Shown: positions 17,451-25,840 of the stretch, in pieces
Layout: every line of letters starts with the position of its first letter
How positions within the stretch are numbered: position 1 is the stretch's first letter
Assembly: GCA_937870605.1 (NCBI GenBank)
Contig: CALMZW010000227.1
Location: 1 to 40,387 of the forward strand
From: an uncultured Synergistaceae bacterium
GTDB lineage: Bacteria > Synergistota > Synergistia > Synergistales > Aminobacteriaceae
DNA: 40,387 nt
Direction of reading: 5' to 3'
Made by a program: the position numbers and the translations under genes
The notes under the pieces: model-generated
What the model was told of the DNA's origin: nothing
The model's input: only the letters and a program-made list of their open reading frames with translations
Database searches by the model: none

Positions 17451-17490
17451 TAAAAAATCGTAATTAAAAACGATATTTATAATTAACGAT
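17451..17490 (-). terminator. AT-rich terminator of the iclR-citX-citG operon
   Basis: On the minus strand a roughly 10-bp stem with one bulge (17490-17480 with 17466-17457) is followed by six T. The citG stop codon lies inside the left arm. The stem is mostly A-T, so termination may be incomplete and some transcription could continue into the cyclase gene. Confidence 0.5.
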
Positions 17491-18373
17491 GAGAGGCGCC
17501 TCCGGCCGCTTCCGAAAGGAAGTTCAGAAAAAAGGCGACGGCAAGAAGATCGGCGCTTCCCCCCGGGCTGATGTTCCGCTCGACGAAGAGGCGCATCGCC
17601 GCGGTCGTGAGGCCGCGCCCCTGCTCCGAGCATGTCCCTCCGGCCGCAAGGATGTCGGCGGCCGCCCCGCGCATCAGGCGAAGTCCGTCCGTTCCCGACC
17701 GGTGCAGGACGTTCGTGTCGTCCGAGTGTTGCATGATGACCAGAAGCGTGTCCGCTCCGGCGTCGCCGGGGGAGCGCCCCTCTCGCGCCGCGTTCCGGAG
17801 GAAGGGCAGGGCCCGGTTCACGACAGTCGGGAAGCCGCGCTCCGCTTCGCCCCGGATGCCCGTGACGCCGGTGCGGAGGTAGAGCCGTTCGCCGGCCGTC
17901 AGGGGCCGTTCCGGCGGCGCCTCCCGGAGGGATTCGAGTTCGCGCCGGACGACGCCTTCGACGATCCGGGACGCGAGCGCGGCGAGGCCTTCGGGCGAGA
18001 GCGGCTCGTTCCGGGCGGCGCGAAGGCCGGCCGCCGCGCAGATCAGCCCGAAGGAGAAGAGCAACCCCTTGTGCGTGTTCACGCCTCCGGTCGCCCGGAA
18101 CATCGCGCGCTCGGCACGCAGTCCGATCCGGCGGATGCGGGGAAGGAGGCTTCCGGGATCGGCCGCGCCATGGCGGAATCCCGCGCGCGCGAACAGCGCC
18201 ATCCACGGCGCGAGCGCCGCGGCGCTGTCGATGAAGGTGAAGCGCGTCATATCCCCGTGCGCTCCGGCGTCACAGGGGCCCACGAGTCCGGGCTTGGGGT
18301 GGACGGCGATCTCGTAGAGCATCGCCCGCAACGCACAGTCGCGGACCAGGGATTCGAGCCTGCGGCGTCTCAT
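17483..18373 (-). CDS. citG: Triphosphoribosyl-dephospho-CoA synthase CitG
   Basis: A 296-residue CitG. It makes the precursor of the citrate lyase prosthetic group, 2'-(5''-triphosphoribosyl)-3'-dephospho-CoA, from ATP and dephospho-CoA. Family stretches are HPKPGLV (25-31), GDMTRFTFIDSA (40-51), GGVNTHKG (96-103) and NISPGGSADLLA near the C-terminus. The ATG overlaps the citX stop by four bases (ATGA). The frame is open upstream but that part lies within citX and is arginine-rich without homology. It is the only citG in the window and so probably serves both CitD carriers here. Confidence 0.93.
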   Translation of the reverse strand: MRRRRLESLVRDCALRAMLYEIAVHPKPGLVGPCDAGAHGDMTRFTFIDSAAALAPWMALFARAGFRHGAADPGSLLPRIRRIGLRAERAMFRATGGVNTHKGLLFSFGLICAAAGLRAARNEPLSPEGLAALASRIVEGVVRRELESLREAPPERPLTAGERLYLRTGVTGIRGEAERGFPTVVNRALPFLRNAAREGRSPGDAGADTLLVIMQHSDDTNVLHRSGTDGLRLMRGAAADILAAGGTCSEQGRGLTTAAMRLFVERNISPGGSADLLAVAFFLNFLSEAAGGASHR

Positions 18374-18879
18374 GATCCGGGAGGCTGATCGAGCAGCGAA
18401 TCGATTGCGGCCAGAAGTTCGGAAAGCGGGTGCGTCCGCTCGCGCGCGCAGAGGCGCGCCGCGCGGACGCAGCACAGGCAGCGGCGTTCCGGAAGACCGA
18501 GCGCGGATCTGGAAACGGGGACTCCGTCCGCGTCGAGGACGTCGACGTCGAAACACCGCCCCCAGGGGTGGGAGTTTTCGAACTCCACCGCGAGCAGCTT
18601 CGCTTCATTTCCGCACAGCGACGTCGCGAGGTGCGCCTCCATTCCCGCCGCGCTTTCGAACGTTCCGGCATGCCGGGCGAGGGGATCGCGCCCCTTCCAG
18701 AAGACGGAGAGCGCGTCGAGGAACTCCCGGAAGGCGCGCGCGTATCGGGCGGATGTCTTGTCCGGTCCCGGGATGTTCATCGTCACCGAGACGATCGCGC
18801 CGCCGCACCGTTCGACGAGGGCGAGCCGCCGTCGTGTCCTCGCTTCCCGCGCGTCGAGAAGGACCGAAAACGCGTCCAT
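18370..18879 (-). CDS. citX: Apo-citrate lyase phosphoribosyl-dephospho-CoA transferase CitX
   Basis: A 169-residue CitX, which attaches the CitG product to the serine of the acyl carrier CitD. It shows the family pattern SVTMNIPGPDKTS (about 31-43) and the conserved ENSHPWGRCFDVDV (about 99-112) region, then a cysteine-rich RRCLCC stretch near 129-134. It begins five bases after the iclR stop and overlaps citG, so all three are co-transcribed. This ties the adjacent IclR regulator to citrate lyase maturation. Confidence 0.9.
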   Translation of the reverse strand: MDAFSVLLDAREARTRRRLALVERCGGAIVSVTMNIPGPDKTSARYARAFREFLDALSVFWKGRDPLARHAGTFESAAGMEAHLATSLCGNEAKLLAVEFENSHPWGRCFDVDVLDADGVPVSRSALGLPERRCLCCVRAARLCARERTHPLSELLAAIDSLLDQPPGS

Positions 18880-18884
18880 CGGCG

Positions 18885-19691
18885 TCAGTCGTCCTGCGGA
18901 CGGGGGAGCGTCGTCCCGTCGCCGAGTTCCGCTCCGAGCCGCAGCGAAATCGCGCGGGCGCTTTCGATCGCGGCCGGAACGAGTTCCGCGACCATGGACT
19001 CCGTGAAGCGCGGGATCGGCCCGGAGACGGTCAGACACGCGACGGGCATGTTGCTCGCGTCGAAGATCGGAACGGCGACGGAGGAGACGCCCTGTTCGCG
19101 CTCCGCGCTGCTCATCTCGTAGCCCCGTGTCCGGACGACGCGCAGGCGTTCCTCCACCTTCGCGGGGTCCACAAGCGTGTTGGGCGTCAGCGGCGTCGCG
19201 TCCTTCAGGATCGACGCGACGTCCTCCGGCTTCATGAAGGCCAGGAAGCAGCGTCCCGAGGCGCCCGCCCAGAGCGGGAACCGGTCGCCGAGTTTCGCGG
19301 ACCGCTTCAGGTTGTGGGAGCTTTCGAGCTGTTCGTAGCAGACGCGGATACGTCCCTCGCGGAGGTAGAGGTTCACCGTCTCGTTGAACCGGCGTCGGAG
19401 TTCTTCCATGTACGGAAGCGCGACGGTCCGCAACGCTCCGCTCCGCTTCGCGAGAGCCCCGAGATAGTAGCAGACGGACCCGAGCCGGAGCTGCCTCGAA
19501 TCCTCGTCCCTGTCGAGAAAGCCCGTTTCGACGAGCGCCGAAACGATCCGCGACGCCGTAGAGAGCGGCAGGGAGAGCTTCGCCGCAATCTCGGAGACGG
19601 AGAGCGCCGGCGCATACCAGGAAAAGCAGGTGAGGACCGAAAGCCCCTTCTTGAGAGCGGCTGTGCCCCCCTCGTGTTCGGATGATCGCAT
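18885..19691 (-). CDS. IclR-family transcriptional regulator
   Basis: A 268-residue IclR regulator. The N-terminal winged helix-turn-helix (about 12-75) includes LSVSEIAAKLSLPLSTASRI and the C-terminal effector domain (about 85-255) includes LWAGASGRCFLAFM and SSVAVPIFDASNMPVACLTV. IclR proteins bind small carboxylates and most often repress adjacent catabolic genes. It heads the iclR-citX-citG operon and is divergent from the cluster A lyase/transporter/citDEF operon, so it likely controls both from the shared region at 19748-19838. The ATG has a strong GGAGGAGG ribosome site. Confidence 0.92.
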   Translation of the reverse strand: MRSSEHEGGTAALKKGLSVLTCFSWYAPALSVSEIAAKLSLPLSTASRIVSALVETGFLDRDEDSRQLRLGSVCYYLGALAKRSGALRTVALPYMEELRRRFNETVNLYLREGRIRVCYEQLESSHNLKRSAKLGDRFPLWAGASGRCFLAFMKPEDVASILKDATPLTPNTLVDPAKVEERLRVVRTRGYEMSSAEREQGVSSVAVPIFDASNMPVACLTVSGPIPRFTESMVAELVPAAIESARAISLRLGAELGDGTTLPRPQDD

Positions 19692-19747
19692 GACATGCCT
19701 CCTCCGCTTCCTCTTCGATGCGCGCCGGACGCCTGCCCGTACGCATC

Positions 19748-19775
19748 AGAATATTGCCTTTTGCCGGATTGACAA
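19748..19775 (-). promoter_or_regulatory. Promoter of iclR-citX-citG
   Basis: On the minus strand TTGTCA (19775-19770) is followed after 16 bases by TATTCT (19753-19748), giving a start near 19741. Its -35 box overlaps the -35 box of the divergent plus-strand promoter, so the two polymerases should compete. Confidence 0.6.
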
Positions 19776-19796
19776 GCCCAAAGGATCAGGTATCAT
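19769..19796 (+). promoter_or_regulatory. Promoter of the cluster A catabolic operon
   Basis: A perfect TTGACA (19769-19774), a 16-base spacer and TATCAT (19791-19796, five of six to consensus). Transcription would start near 19803, about 53 bases before the first gene. This is the best plus-strand promoter I see in the window. Confidence 0.75.
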
Positions 19797-19819
19797 AAAT
19801 ATACCACATATTGAAAATC

Positions 19820-19838
19820 ACTTCCATATATTGGAAGT
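19820..19838. promoter_or_regulatory. Candidate IclR operator
   Basis: An inverted repeat with 7-base arms, ACTTCCA and TGGAAGT, around a 5-base TATAT centre. It lies just after the predicted start site and before the ribosome site, suited to block transcription of the plus operon. The half-sites contain TGGAA as in the E. coli IclR site, but assignment to the adjacent regulator is by position. Confidence 0.5.
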
Positions 19839-19855
19839 TGCCCAAGGAGGCTCCG

Positions 19856-20746
19856 ATGAAGAAAAGTACGATTCTCCGCAGGATCCTGAAGGAACGGCGT
19901 GCGATTCCCGCGCCCGGGGCGCACGATGTAATCTCCGCGAAGCTCATCGAACGCGCGGGGTTCGAGATCATCCAGGTCAGCGGGTTCGGCCTGGCCGCGA
20001 CGTATCTGGGGCTGCCGGACATGGCGTTCCTGTCGTCGACGGATATGCTGAATTTCACGCGCAACATCGTCGACGCCGTGTCGATTCCGGTCATGGGGGA
20101 CGCCGATACGGGGTTCGGAAACAGCATCAACGCGATGCGCGTCACGGAGCAGTATATCAAGGCCGGAGCCGCGGGAATGAATATCGAAGACCAGATGTTT
20201 CCGAAACGTTGCGGGCATATCGAAGGCAAGACGATCGTGTCGATGGAGGAGATGGTCCTGAAGCTCCGCGCGTGCTGCAAGGTGCGCGACGAACTCGATC
20301 CCGACTTCATCATCAACGCGCGAACGGACGCGATCGCGGTCGAAGGCATCGGCGAGGCCATCCGGCGCGGCAACGCGTACGCCGAAGCCGGCGCCGACAT
20401 GATCTTCGTCGAGGCTCCCCGCTCGGTCGATGAGATCAACCGCGCCGTGAAGGAGATCAAGGCGCTCGTGAGCATCAACCTCTTCGACAACGTCGAGGGT
20501 GGAAAGACGCCGCTGGTTCCCGTGAAGGACCTCGCGGCCATGGGCGTCGCGCGCGTGAGCATCCCGGTCGGAACGACCTTCGCGGCGATGCGCGGCGTCG
20601 AGAAGTACCTCGAAGCCATCAAGGGCGGACAGCTCGCTCCCGGCCGGACCGATCTCGTCGCCACCTTCGCCGAGTTCAAGGATCTTGTCGGCGTGCCGAA
20701 GTTCCGGGAGCAGGAGAAGGAATTCCTGCCGAAGTTCGTCGAATAG
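19856..20746 (+). CDS. PEP mutase/isocitrate lyase superfamily C-C lyase
   Basis: A 296-residue TIM-barrel protein of the methylisocitrate lyase, 2,3-dimethylmalate lyase and oxaloacetate decarboxylase group. The metal region GDADTGFGN (81-89) and active-site loop PKRCGH (116-121, with Cys119) are intact. Cys119 points to a C-C lyase releasing pyruvate or a similar oxoacid, rather than a PEP mutase. SGFGLAATYLGLPD (42-55) is also typical. It is the first gene of the cluster A operon, with an AAGGAGG ribosome site; an earlier in-frame ATG lies inside the operator zone. Likely substrates are 2-methylisocitrate, dimethylmalate or a related hydroxy-diacid or triacid; the sequence does not decide. 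Confidence 0.85.
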   Translation: MKKSTILRRILKERRAIPAPGAHDVISAKLIERAGFEIIQVSGFGLAATYLGLPDMAFLSSTDMLNFTRNIVDAVSIPVMGDADTGFGNSINAMRVTEQYIKAGAAGMNIEDQMFPKRCGHIEGKTIVSMEEMVLKLRACCKVRDELDPDFIINARTDAIAVEGIGEAIRRGNAYAEAGADMIFVEAPRSVDEINRAVKEIKALVSINLFDNVEGGKTPLVPVKDLAAMGVARVSIPVGTTFAAMRGVEKYLEAIKGGQLAPGRTDLVATFAEFKDLVGVPKFREQEKEFLPKFVE

Positions 20747-20767
20747 ACGCGGAACGAGGGTGACGGC

Positions 20768-21658
20768 ATGAGCGGAGTTCTGGGCTTCATCGGTTTCGGC
20801 GAAGTCGCCTACCACATGTCCAAGGGGCTCAAGGGGGCCGGGTGGGGCGAGATCGTCGGGTTCGACGCCGCGCTTGCGAACGGCGGCGCCTACGCGGACA
20901 CGATCCGTTCCCGCGCGGCGGAAGCCGGGGCCGTCCTGTGCGGCTCGCTCGCCGACATGCTCGCCCGAGCCGACGTCGTTATCGCCGCGGTGCAGGCGAA
21001 GTTCGCGCCGCAGGCCGCGCGCGACGCGGCGCCGCTCATGCGGGCCGGGCAGTTTTACGTGGACGTCACGACGGCGAAACCCGCCTCGAAGCGCGACATG
21101 GAAGCGACGTTCGCGACGCGGGGAATCCGGTGCGTGGACGGAGCGATGCTCGGCCCCCTGCCGGTCAACGGGCACCGCGTGCCGATCCTCGCTTCCGGAG
21201 CGGCGGCGGCCGAATGGGCCGCGATAATGACCCCTTACGGCATGAAGATCGAGGTCATGGAGGGGCATGCGGGGGCGGCCTCAGCGATCAAGCTCGTCCG
21301 AAGCGTCTTCATGAAGGGACTCGAGGCGCTGTTCGTGGAGACGTTCCTGTTCGCGCGCCGGAGCGGGGCCGAGGATATCGTCCTCTCGTCGCTCGCCGAA
21401 ACCCTGAACGTTCCGTTCGAGAACACGGCGCAGCGGATGATCACGGCGGATCTCGTCCACGCGGAGCGGCGCGCGTTCGAAGTCGAGGAGTCCATCGGGC
21501 AGATGCGCGACATCGGCATCGAACCGATCATGGCCGAAGCGACCGTCCGGCGGCTCAAAAAGTCGGCTGCGCTCGGCACGCGCGAGGAACTTGGCGGCGT
21601 CGCGCCGAAGACGTTGGCGGACGTGTACGGGATCTGGCAGGAAAAGAAGTATTGCTGA
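20768..21658 (+). CDS. NAD(P)-dependent dehydrogenase, 6PGDH-like with DUF1932 C-terminus
   Basis: A 296-residue beta-hydroxyacid dehydrogenase-like protein. The N-terminal Rossmann fold starts LGFIGFGEVAYHMSKGL (about 5-21), and DVTTAKPAS (about 98-106) corresponds to the substrate loop. The C-terminal all-helical part (about 180-270) resembles the DUF1932 domain rather than the usual 3-hydroxyisobutyrate dehydrogenase end; a lysine in AIKLVRSVFMKG is a candidate catalytic residue. It would oxidise a hydroxy-acid or reduce an oxo-acid. It lies 21 bases after the lyase gene and shares its operon. Substrate unknown. Confidence 0.82.
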   Translation: MSGVLGFIGFGEVAYHMSKGLKGAGWGEIVGFDAALANGGAYADTIRSRAAEAGAVLCGSLADMLARADVVIAAVQAKFAPQAARDAAPLMRAGQFYVDVTTAKPASKRDMEATFATRGIRCVDGAMLGPLPVNGHRVPILASGAAAAEWAAIMTPYGMKIEVMEGHAGAASAIKLVRSVFMKGLEALFVETFLFARRSGAEDIVLSSLAETLNVPFENTAQRMITADLVHAERRAFEVEESIGQMRDIGIEPIMAEATVRRLKKSAALGTREELGGVAPKTLADVYGIWQEKKYC

Positions 21659-21722
21659 TCCCGTCGGAACGGGGCGTCCTCCGGCGATCGGGGAACGCGA
21701 CAGAGAAAGGAACGGGTGAACG

Positions 21723-22415
21723 ATGTCCGTAGGATTCCGTGTCTATATGAAACGAAACATGCCGCCGAGGGAGCTGGTCGAGGCGTTCCGTTCGATTCCG
21801 GCCGCGAATGTCGCGGACTGCATGGGGCGGCACTTCGCGATGCTTCCCGAGATTCGCCGGATGACGCTCCCCGGGGAGCTGAATATGGCCGGCGTCGCGC
21901 TGACCGTGAAGACGTGTTACGGCGACAACCTGATGATCCACCAGGCGTTCGACATGGCGGTCGAGGGGGATGTCGTGGTCGTCTCCAACGAGGGCGGGCG
22001 GAACCGTTCGCTGATGGGGGAGATCATGTTCGAGTACGCGAAGCGCAAGGGGATCGCCGGGATCGTTCTGGACGGCCCGCTTCGCGACGCGGGCGCCATC
22101 GCGGCCGGCGGCCTTCCCGTGTACGCGACCGGCTCGACGCCCGGCGGCCCGTACAAGGAGGGGCCGGGAGAGGTGAATGTTCCGGTCTCGTGCGGCGGAG
22201 TCGAGGTGCACCCCGGAGATATCATCGTCGGCGACGAGGACGGCGTCATCGTCATCCCCCGGCGCGACGCGGAACGCGTCTTGCGCGAGGCGCAGGCGTT
22301 CCAGAAGAGCGATACGGCGAAACTCCGGGCGGCGATCGACGGAACGGCCGACAGAAGCTGGGTTCGCAAGCAGCTCGACGCGAAGAAGTGCGAGTTTCTC
22401 GACGAGGCGTATTGA
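21723..22415 (+). CDS. RraA-like / 4-hydroxy-4-methyl-2-oxoglutarate aldolase family protein
   Basis: A 230-residue protein of the RraA/HMG-CHA aldolase family. The Arg-Asp pair that supports metal-dependent aldol cleavage is at Arg121-Asp122 (DGPLRDAG) and GDEDGVIVIP (170-179) matches the family's C-terminal motif. Class II HMG/CHA aldolases split 4-hydroxy-4-methyl-2-oxoglutarate or 4-carboxy-4-hydroxy-2-oxoadipate to pyruvate plus an oxoacid, and also decarboxylate oxaloacetate. Because the catalytic pair is kept and the neighbours handle carboxylates, an enzyme is more likely than an RNase E inhibitor. The exact reaction is not established. Confidence 0.82.
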   Translation: MSVGFRVYMKRNMPPRELVEAFRSIPAANVADCMGRHFAMLPEIRRMTLPGELNMAGVALTVKTCYGDNLMIHQAFDMAVEGDVVVVSNEGGRNRSLMGEIMFEYAKRKGIAGIVLDGPLRDAGAIAAGGLPVYATGSTPGGPYKEGPGEVNVPVSCGGVEVHPGDIIVGDEDGVIVIPRRDAERVLREAQAFQKSDTAKLRAAIDGTADRSWVRKQLDAKKCEFLDEAY

Positions 22416-22536
22416 TCCCGAAGCGTTTTGCACTGTGGTCTTCGGACTTCTTGCGTGTCGCCGGAAAGAGCGGATTTGTTTTTCCCCGGGTGCGGGGAGT
22501 GAAGCGGATGGAATCCAATTCAAGGGAGGGTGTGCA

Positions 22537-23490
22537 ATGAAGCGGAGTTGGGGAGCACTTGCGGTTGCGTTGGTTCTTGTTGTGGCGGCGGCGCCTGTTT
22601 TTGCGGCGGATGTGTTTGTCCGGATCGGAACGAGTACGGTGGGCGGCGGATTCTACCTGATCGGAAACACGATCGCGCAGCTCGGGACCGCGAAGATGAA
22701 GGAAATCAACTTCACGGCCGTGACCGGAGGATCGGTCAAGAACTGCATGAACCTCGGAACGAAGGATATGGAGCTCGGCATGGTGCAGTCGTCCACCGTG
22801 AACGACGCGTGGAACGGAACCGGCTCCTTCAAGGACAAGCCGATCAAGACGCTGCGCTATGTGACCGCGATTTATCCGATGCCCGCCCACATTCTCGTGA
22901 ACACCGACGCGGGGATCAAGAGCATCGCCGACTTCAAGGGCAAGAAGGTCGATTTCGGCTCCGTCGGACAGGGGATCGAGGTCAATACGCGCGAGTTCAT
23001 GTCCGTGTACGGACTCGCCGACGCCGACGTCACCGTCGAACGCTTCGGGCGCTCCGAGGTCGAGGAGGCGCTCAAGACGGGCGACTCCCAGGCCCACATC
23101 TGGACGACGAACGCGCCGAACGCGCAGGTTTCCGACATGATCCGCTCCGGCAAGGTCGGCCTGATTCCGATCGAGACCGCCAAAATCCACGAAATCGTCA
23201 TGAAGTTCCCGCACTATGCGCCGGCGGTCATCCCCGGGGGGACCTACCCCGGATACGACAAGGACGTCCAGGTCGTCGCGGCGATCGGCTCGCTGCTGAC
23301 CTACGAGGATATGCCCGAAGACGTCATCTACAAGATCACGAAGATGCTTCACGAAAACGTGCCGTTCCTTCGCGAGCGCCTGAATTACTTCTCGAACTTC
23401 GAACTCAAGACGGCGCTCGACGGCATGGCCGTTCCGCTGCACCCGGGCGCAAAGAAATACTACGTCGAAAAGGGACTTCTGAAGGAGTAA
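22537..23490 (+). CDS. TAXI-family TRAP transporter solute-binding protein
   Basis: A 317-residue periplasmic binding protein. The signal peptide (1-23, ending PVFA) precedes IRIGTSTVGGGFYLIGNTIA-like sequence (RIGTSTVGGGFYLIG near 29-43), the hallmark N-terminus of TAXI proteins. VDFGSVGQGIEVNTREFM (about 146-163) and the C-terminal LHPGAKKYYVEKGL also fit. It delivers an organic anion, often a dicarboxylate or glutamate-like acid, to the fused TRAP permease encoded downstream. AGGGAGGG precedes the ATG. A GC-rich hairpin follows the gene and probably keeps the binding-protein message more abundant than the permease message. Confidence 0.93.
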   Translation: MKRSWGALAVALVLVVAAAPVFAADVFVRIGTSTVGGGFYLIGNTIAQLGTAKMKEINFTAVTGGSVKNCMNLGTKDMELGMVQSSTVNDAWNGTGSFKDKPIKTLRYVTAIYPMPAHILVNTDAGIKSIADFKGKKVDFGSVGQGIEVNTREFMSVYGLADADVTVERFGRSEVEEALKTGDSQAHIWTTNAPNAQVSDMIRSGKVGLIPIETAKIHEIVMKFPHYAPAVIPGGTYPGYDKDVQVVAAIGSLLTYEDMPEDVIYKITKMLHENVPFLRERLNYFSNFELKTALDGMAVPLHPGAKKYYVEKGLLKE

Positions 23491-23528
23491 CGGCCCGGGG
23501 TTCCAGTCCGGACGAAACGGAACGACGC

Positions 23529-23554
23529 CGGGGGAGGGGAAATCCCCTCCCCCG
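23529..23554 (+). terminator. Intercistronic hairpin between TAXI binding protein and permease
   Basis: An 11-12 bp G/C stem (23529-23540 with 23543-23554) with a tiny AA or AAAT loop lies 38 bases after the binding-protein stop. The bases after it are only partly T-rich (CTTTCTT), so it should act as a leaky terminator or as a barrier to 3' degradation rather than a full stop. Confidence 0.55.
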
Positions 23555-23581
23555 CTTTCTTGAAAAGGGAGGTTTCGGACC

Positions 23582-25504
23582 ATGGATCCAAACGATCTTC
23601 TTCTCGAAGAGGAAGACCAGAAGCCCGTCGCGGGGAAAAAGCGGTCATTGACCGGCCGGCTCGGGACGCTGATCACGGTGCTCACGGTGAGCCTCGCGGC
23701 CTTCCAGCTGTACACGGCTTTCTTCGGCCTGTTCCCGGCCATGCAGCAGCGCAGTCTCCACATGGCCTTCGTTCTGCCCCTCATCTTCCTCATCTATCCG
23801 ATGCGCACGTCGTCCCCGACGGCGCGTCCCTCGATTCCGGACTGGATTCTGGCGGCGATCGCGGCGGTCTGCACGCTCTACATCTATATGAACTATGAGG
23901 ACATCGCGAACCGCGCCGGAATGTACAAACCCTTCGAACTCTACCTCGGCGCGCTGATGATCTTCATCGTCTTCGAATCCGGGCGCCGCGTCCTCGGGTA
24001 CTCCCTGCCGATCTTCTGCGGCTTCTTCCTCTTCTTCGCCTACTTCGGGCGCTCCATGCCCGGACCGTTCCGCCATTTCGGGCTGTCGATCCCGAGGATC
24101 ATCGAGGAGCTCTACCTCACGACGGACGGGCTCTTCGGCCTCGTGACGGGCGTGTCGGCGACGTACATCTACCTGTTCATCCTGTTCGGCGCCTTCCTCG
24201 GGTCCACCGGGACCGCGAAGTTCTTCAACGACCTCGCGATGGCGCTGACCGGGCATCTCAAGGGCGGCCCCGCCAAGATCGCCGTCCTCTCGAGCGCCCT
24301 GATGGGCACGATCAGCGGAAGCACGTCGGCGAACGTCGCGACGACGGGGACGTTCACGATCCCGCTCATGAAGAAGATCGGATACCTGCCCCACTTCGCG
24401 GGCGCGGTCGAAGCGGCCGCCTCCACGGGGGGCCAGATCATGCCGCCGGTTCTCGGGGCTGCGGCCTTCATTATCGCCGACACGCTCGGGATCTCGTACC
24501 TCAAGGTGCTCGTGGCGTCCGTCGTTCCGGCGATCCTCTACTTCTTCGGGATCTGGTGCAGTTTGAGCCTCGAGGCGTCGAAGCTCGGCCTCAGGGGGCT
24601 CGACAAGAGCATGCTGCCGAAGGTGAAGGATGTCGTCCTGAAGAACGGGTACAAGTCCATCCCGCTCTTCGGGATCATCTATTTCCTCGTTCAGGGGTAC
24701 AATCCGCTCTACGCGGCGTGCTGGGGCATCATCCTCGCCGTGGTTCTGAGCTTCGTGCGCAAGGAAGACCGGATGGAGCCGAAGAAGTTCATCAAAACGC
24801 TCGAGGACGGCTCGAAGAGCGCCCTGTCCGTGGCGGTCGCGTGCTTCATCGTCGGCGTGGTCATCGGAATGATGGGCGCCACCGGCATCGCGCTGCGCGT
24901 CGGGGACGCGATCCTCACTATGACCCAGGGGAGCCTCGCGCTCACGCTGATCGCCACGATGCTTCTCGCCATCGCGCTCGGAATGGGAATGCCCACGACG
25001 GCGAGCTACGTCATGGCCAGCGCCGTGGGCGCGCCCGCGCTCATCCTTCTGGGCTGCAAGCCGCTCGACGTGCACTTCTTCGTCTTCTATTTCGCGGCGC
25101 TCTCGTCGATCACGCCGCCCGTATGCGTCGGCGCCTACACGGCCGCCGGAATCGCCGGAGCGGATCCCAACAGGACCGCATTCGCCTCGATACGGCTCGG
25201 GCTCGCGGGGTTCGTCATCCCGTTCGTGTTCATCTATTCACCCGAGCTGTTGCTGACGAACGTGACGAACTGGTTCTCGTTCGGCATCGCCGTAGTGACG
25301 GCGTGCGTCGGCGTCTTCTCCCTGGCCATCGCCACCGAGGGCTACGCGCTCGGGCCGGTCTCGCTTCCCCTGCGGCTCGTCGCGCTGGCCGCCGCGATCC
25401 TGCTGATCGTTCCGGGGATCGTTACGGACGCCGTCGGGATCGGACTTCTCGCGTTGGTTGTCGTTCTCAGTCGCCGCTCCGTGACAGCCGGAACGGGGCG
25501 CTGA
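23582..25504 (+). CDS. Fused TRAP transporter permease (4TM/12TM, DctQM fusion)
   Basis: A 640-residue permease in which the small (DctQ) and large (DctM) TRAP subunits are joined, the form that partners TAXI binding proteins. A charged N-terminus (1-28) is followed by the DctQ-like helices (about 30-135) and then the DctM-like part with YLFILFGAFLGSTG, SALMGTISGSTSANVATTG (about 238-256), GQIMPPVLGAAAFIIADTLG and, in the second half, ALGMGMPTTASYVMASAVGAP. Uptake is driven by sodium or protons. It has a GGGAGG ribosome site, and citD begins three bases after its stop, linking transport to citrate lyase. Confidence 0.94.
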   Translation: MDPNDLLLEEEDQKPVAGKKRSLTGRLGTLITVLTVSLAAFQLYTAFFGLFPAMQQRSLHMAFVLPLIFLIYPMRTSSPTARPSIPDWILAAIAAVCTLYIYMNYEDIANRAGMYKPFELYLGALMIFIVFESGRRVLGYSLPIFCGFFLFFAYFGRSMPGPFRHFGLSIPRIIEELYLTTDGLFGLVTGVSATYIYLFILFGAFLGSTGTAKFFNDLAMALTGHLKGGPAKIAVLSSALMGTISGSTSANVATTGTFTIPLMKKIGYLPHFAGAVEAAASTGGQIMPPVLGAAAFIIADTLGISYLKVLVASVVPAILYFFGIWCSLSLEASKLGLRGLDKSMLPKVKDVVLKNGYKSIPLFGIIYFLVQGYNPLYAACWGIILAVVLSFVRKEDRMEPKKFIKTLEDGSKSALSVAVACFIVGVVIGMMGATGIALRVGDAILTMTQGSLALTLIATMLLAIALGMGMPTTASYVMASAVGAPALILLGCKPLDVHFFVFYFAALSSITPPVCVGAYTAAGIAGADPNRTAFASIRLGLAGFVIPFVFIYSPELLLTNVTNWFSFGIAVVTACVGVFSLAIATEGYALGPVSLPLRLVALAAAILLIVPGIVTDAVGIGLLALVVVLSRRSVTAGTGR

Positions 25505-25507
25505 CAC

Positions 25508-25840
25508 ATGAATTCCGGGCATGAAAACGCGGTTCCCGGCCGCGGCGTCGCAGGATCGTTCGAGTCCTGCGACGCGCTGGTGGTCGTGACGCTCCCACTT
25601 CCCCTGCCCGGAGGGGGGGCGAGCGCCTCCGGGGGAGTGTCGCTGCATCTTGAAAGCCCCTCCCTGGCGGTTTGCGGGGAGCGGATGCGGCGCGTGGCGC
25701 TGGAAACGCTGCGCGCTCTCGATGTGAACGACGCCGATGTGGCTATCAGCGACCGGGGAGCGCTCGACTGCACGCTGGCGGCCCGTGTCGAGACCGCGGT
25801 CCGGCGCGCCCGCGCTTCCGCGGAGGTGAACCGTCCGTGA
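25508..25840 (+). CDS. citD: Citrate lyase acyl carrier protein (gamma subunit), divergent copy
   Basis: A 110-residue CitD. The prosthetic-group serine is Ser20 in AGSFESCDAL, matching Ser14 of enterobacterial CitD, and the conserved C-terminal core ISDRGALDCTLAARVETAV is present. It differs from the copy at 32066-32332 by a longer N-terminus, a Pro/Gly-rich insertion (about 29-42) and replacement of the usual VExQFGD stretch by LAVCGER. The gene lies three bases after the permease stop without its own strong ribosome site, and its end overlaps citE by three bases. Maturation would depend on citX and citG in the divergent operon. Confidence 0.88.
   Translation: MNSGHENAVPGRGVAGSFESCDALVVVTLPLPLPGGGASASGGVSLHLESPSLAVCGERMRRVALETLRALDVNDADVAISDRGALDCTLAARVETAVRRARASAEVNRP

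Noticed and set aside
23577..23591. A GGACC-ATG-GATCC-like sequence at the TRAP permease start, similar to half of the GntR operator.
   Set aside because: It includes a mismatch and is formed by the start codon and first codons of the gene. A chance likeness is more likely than a second operator.
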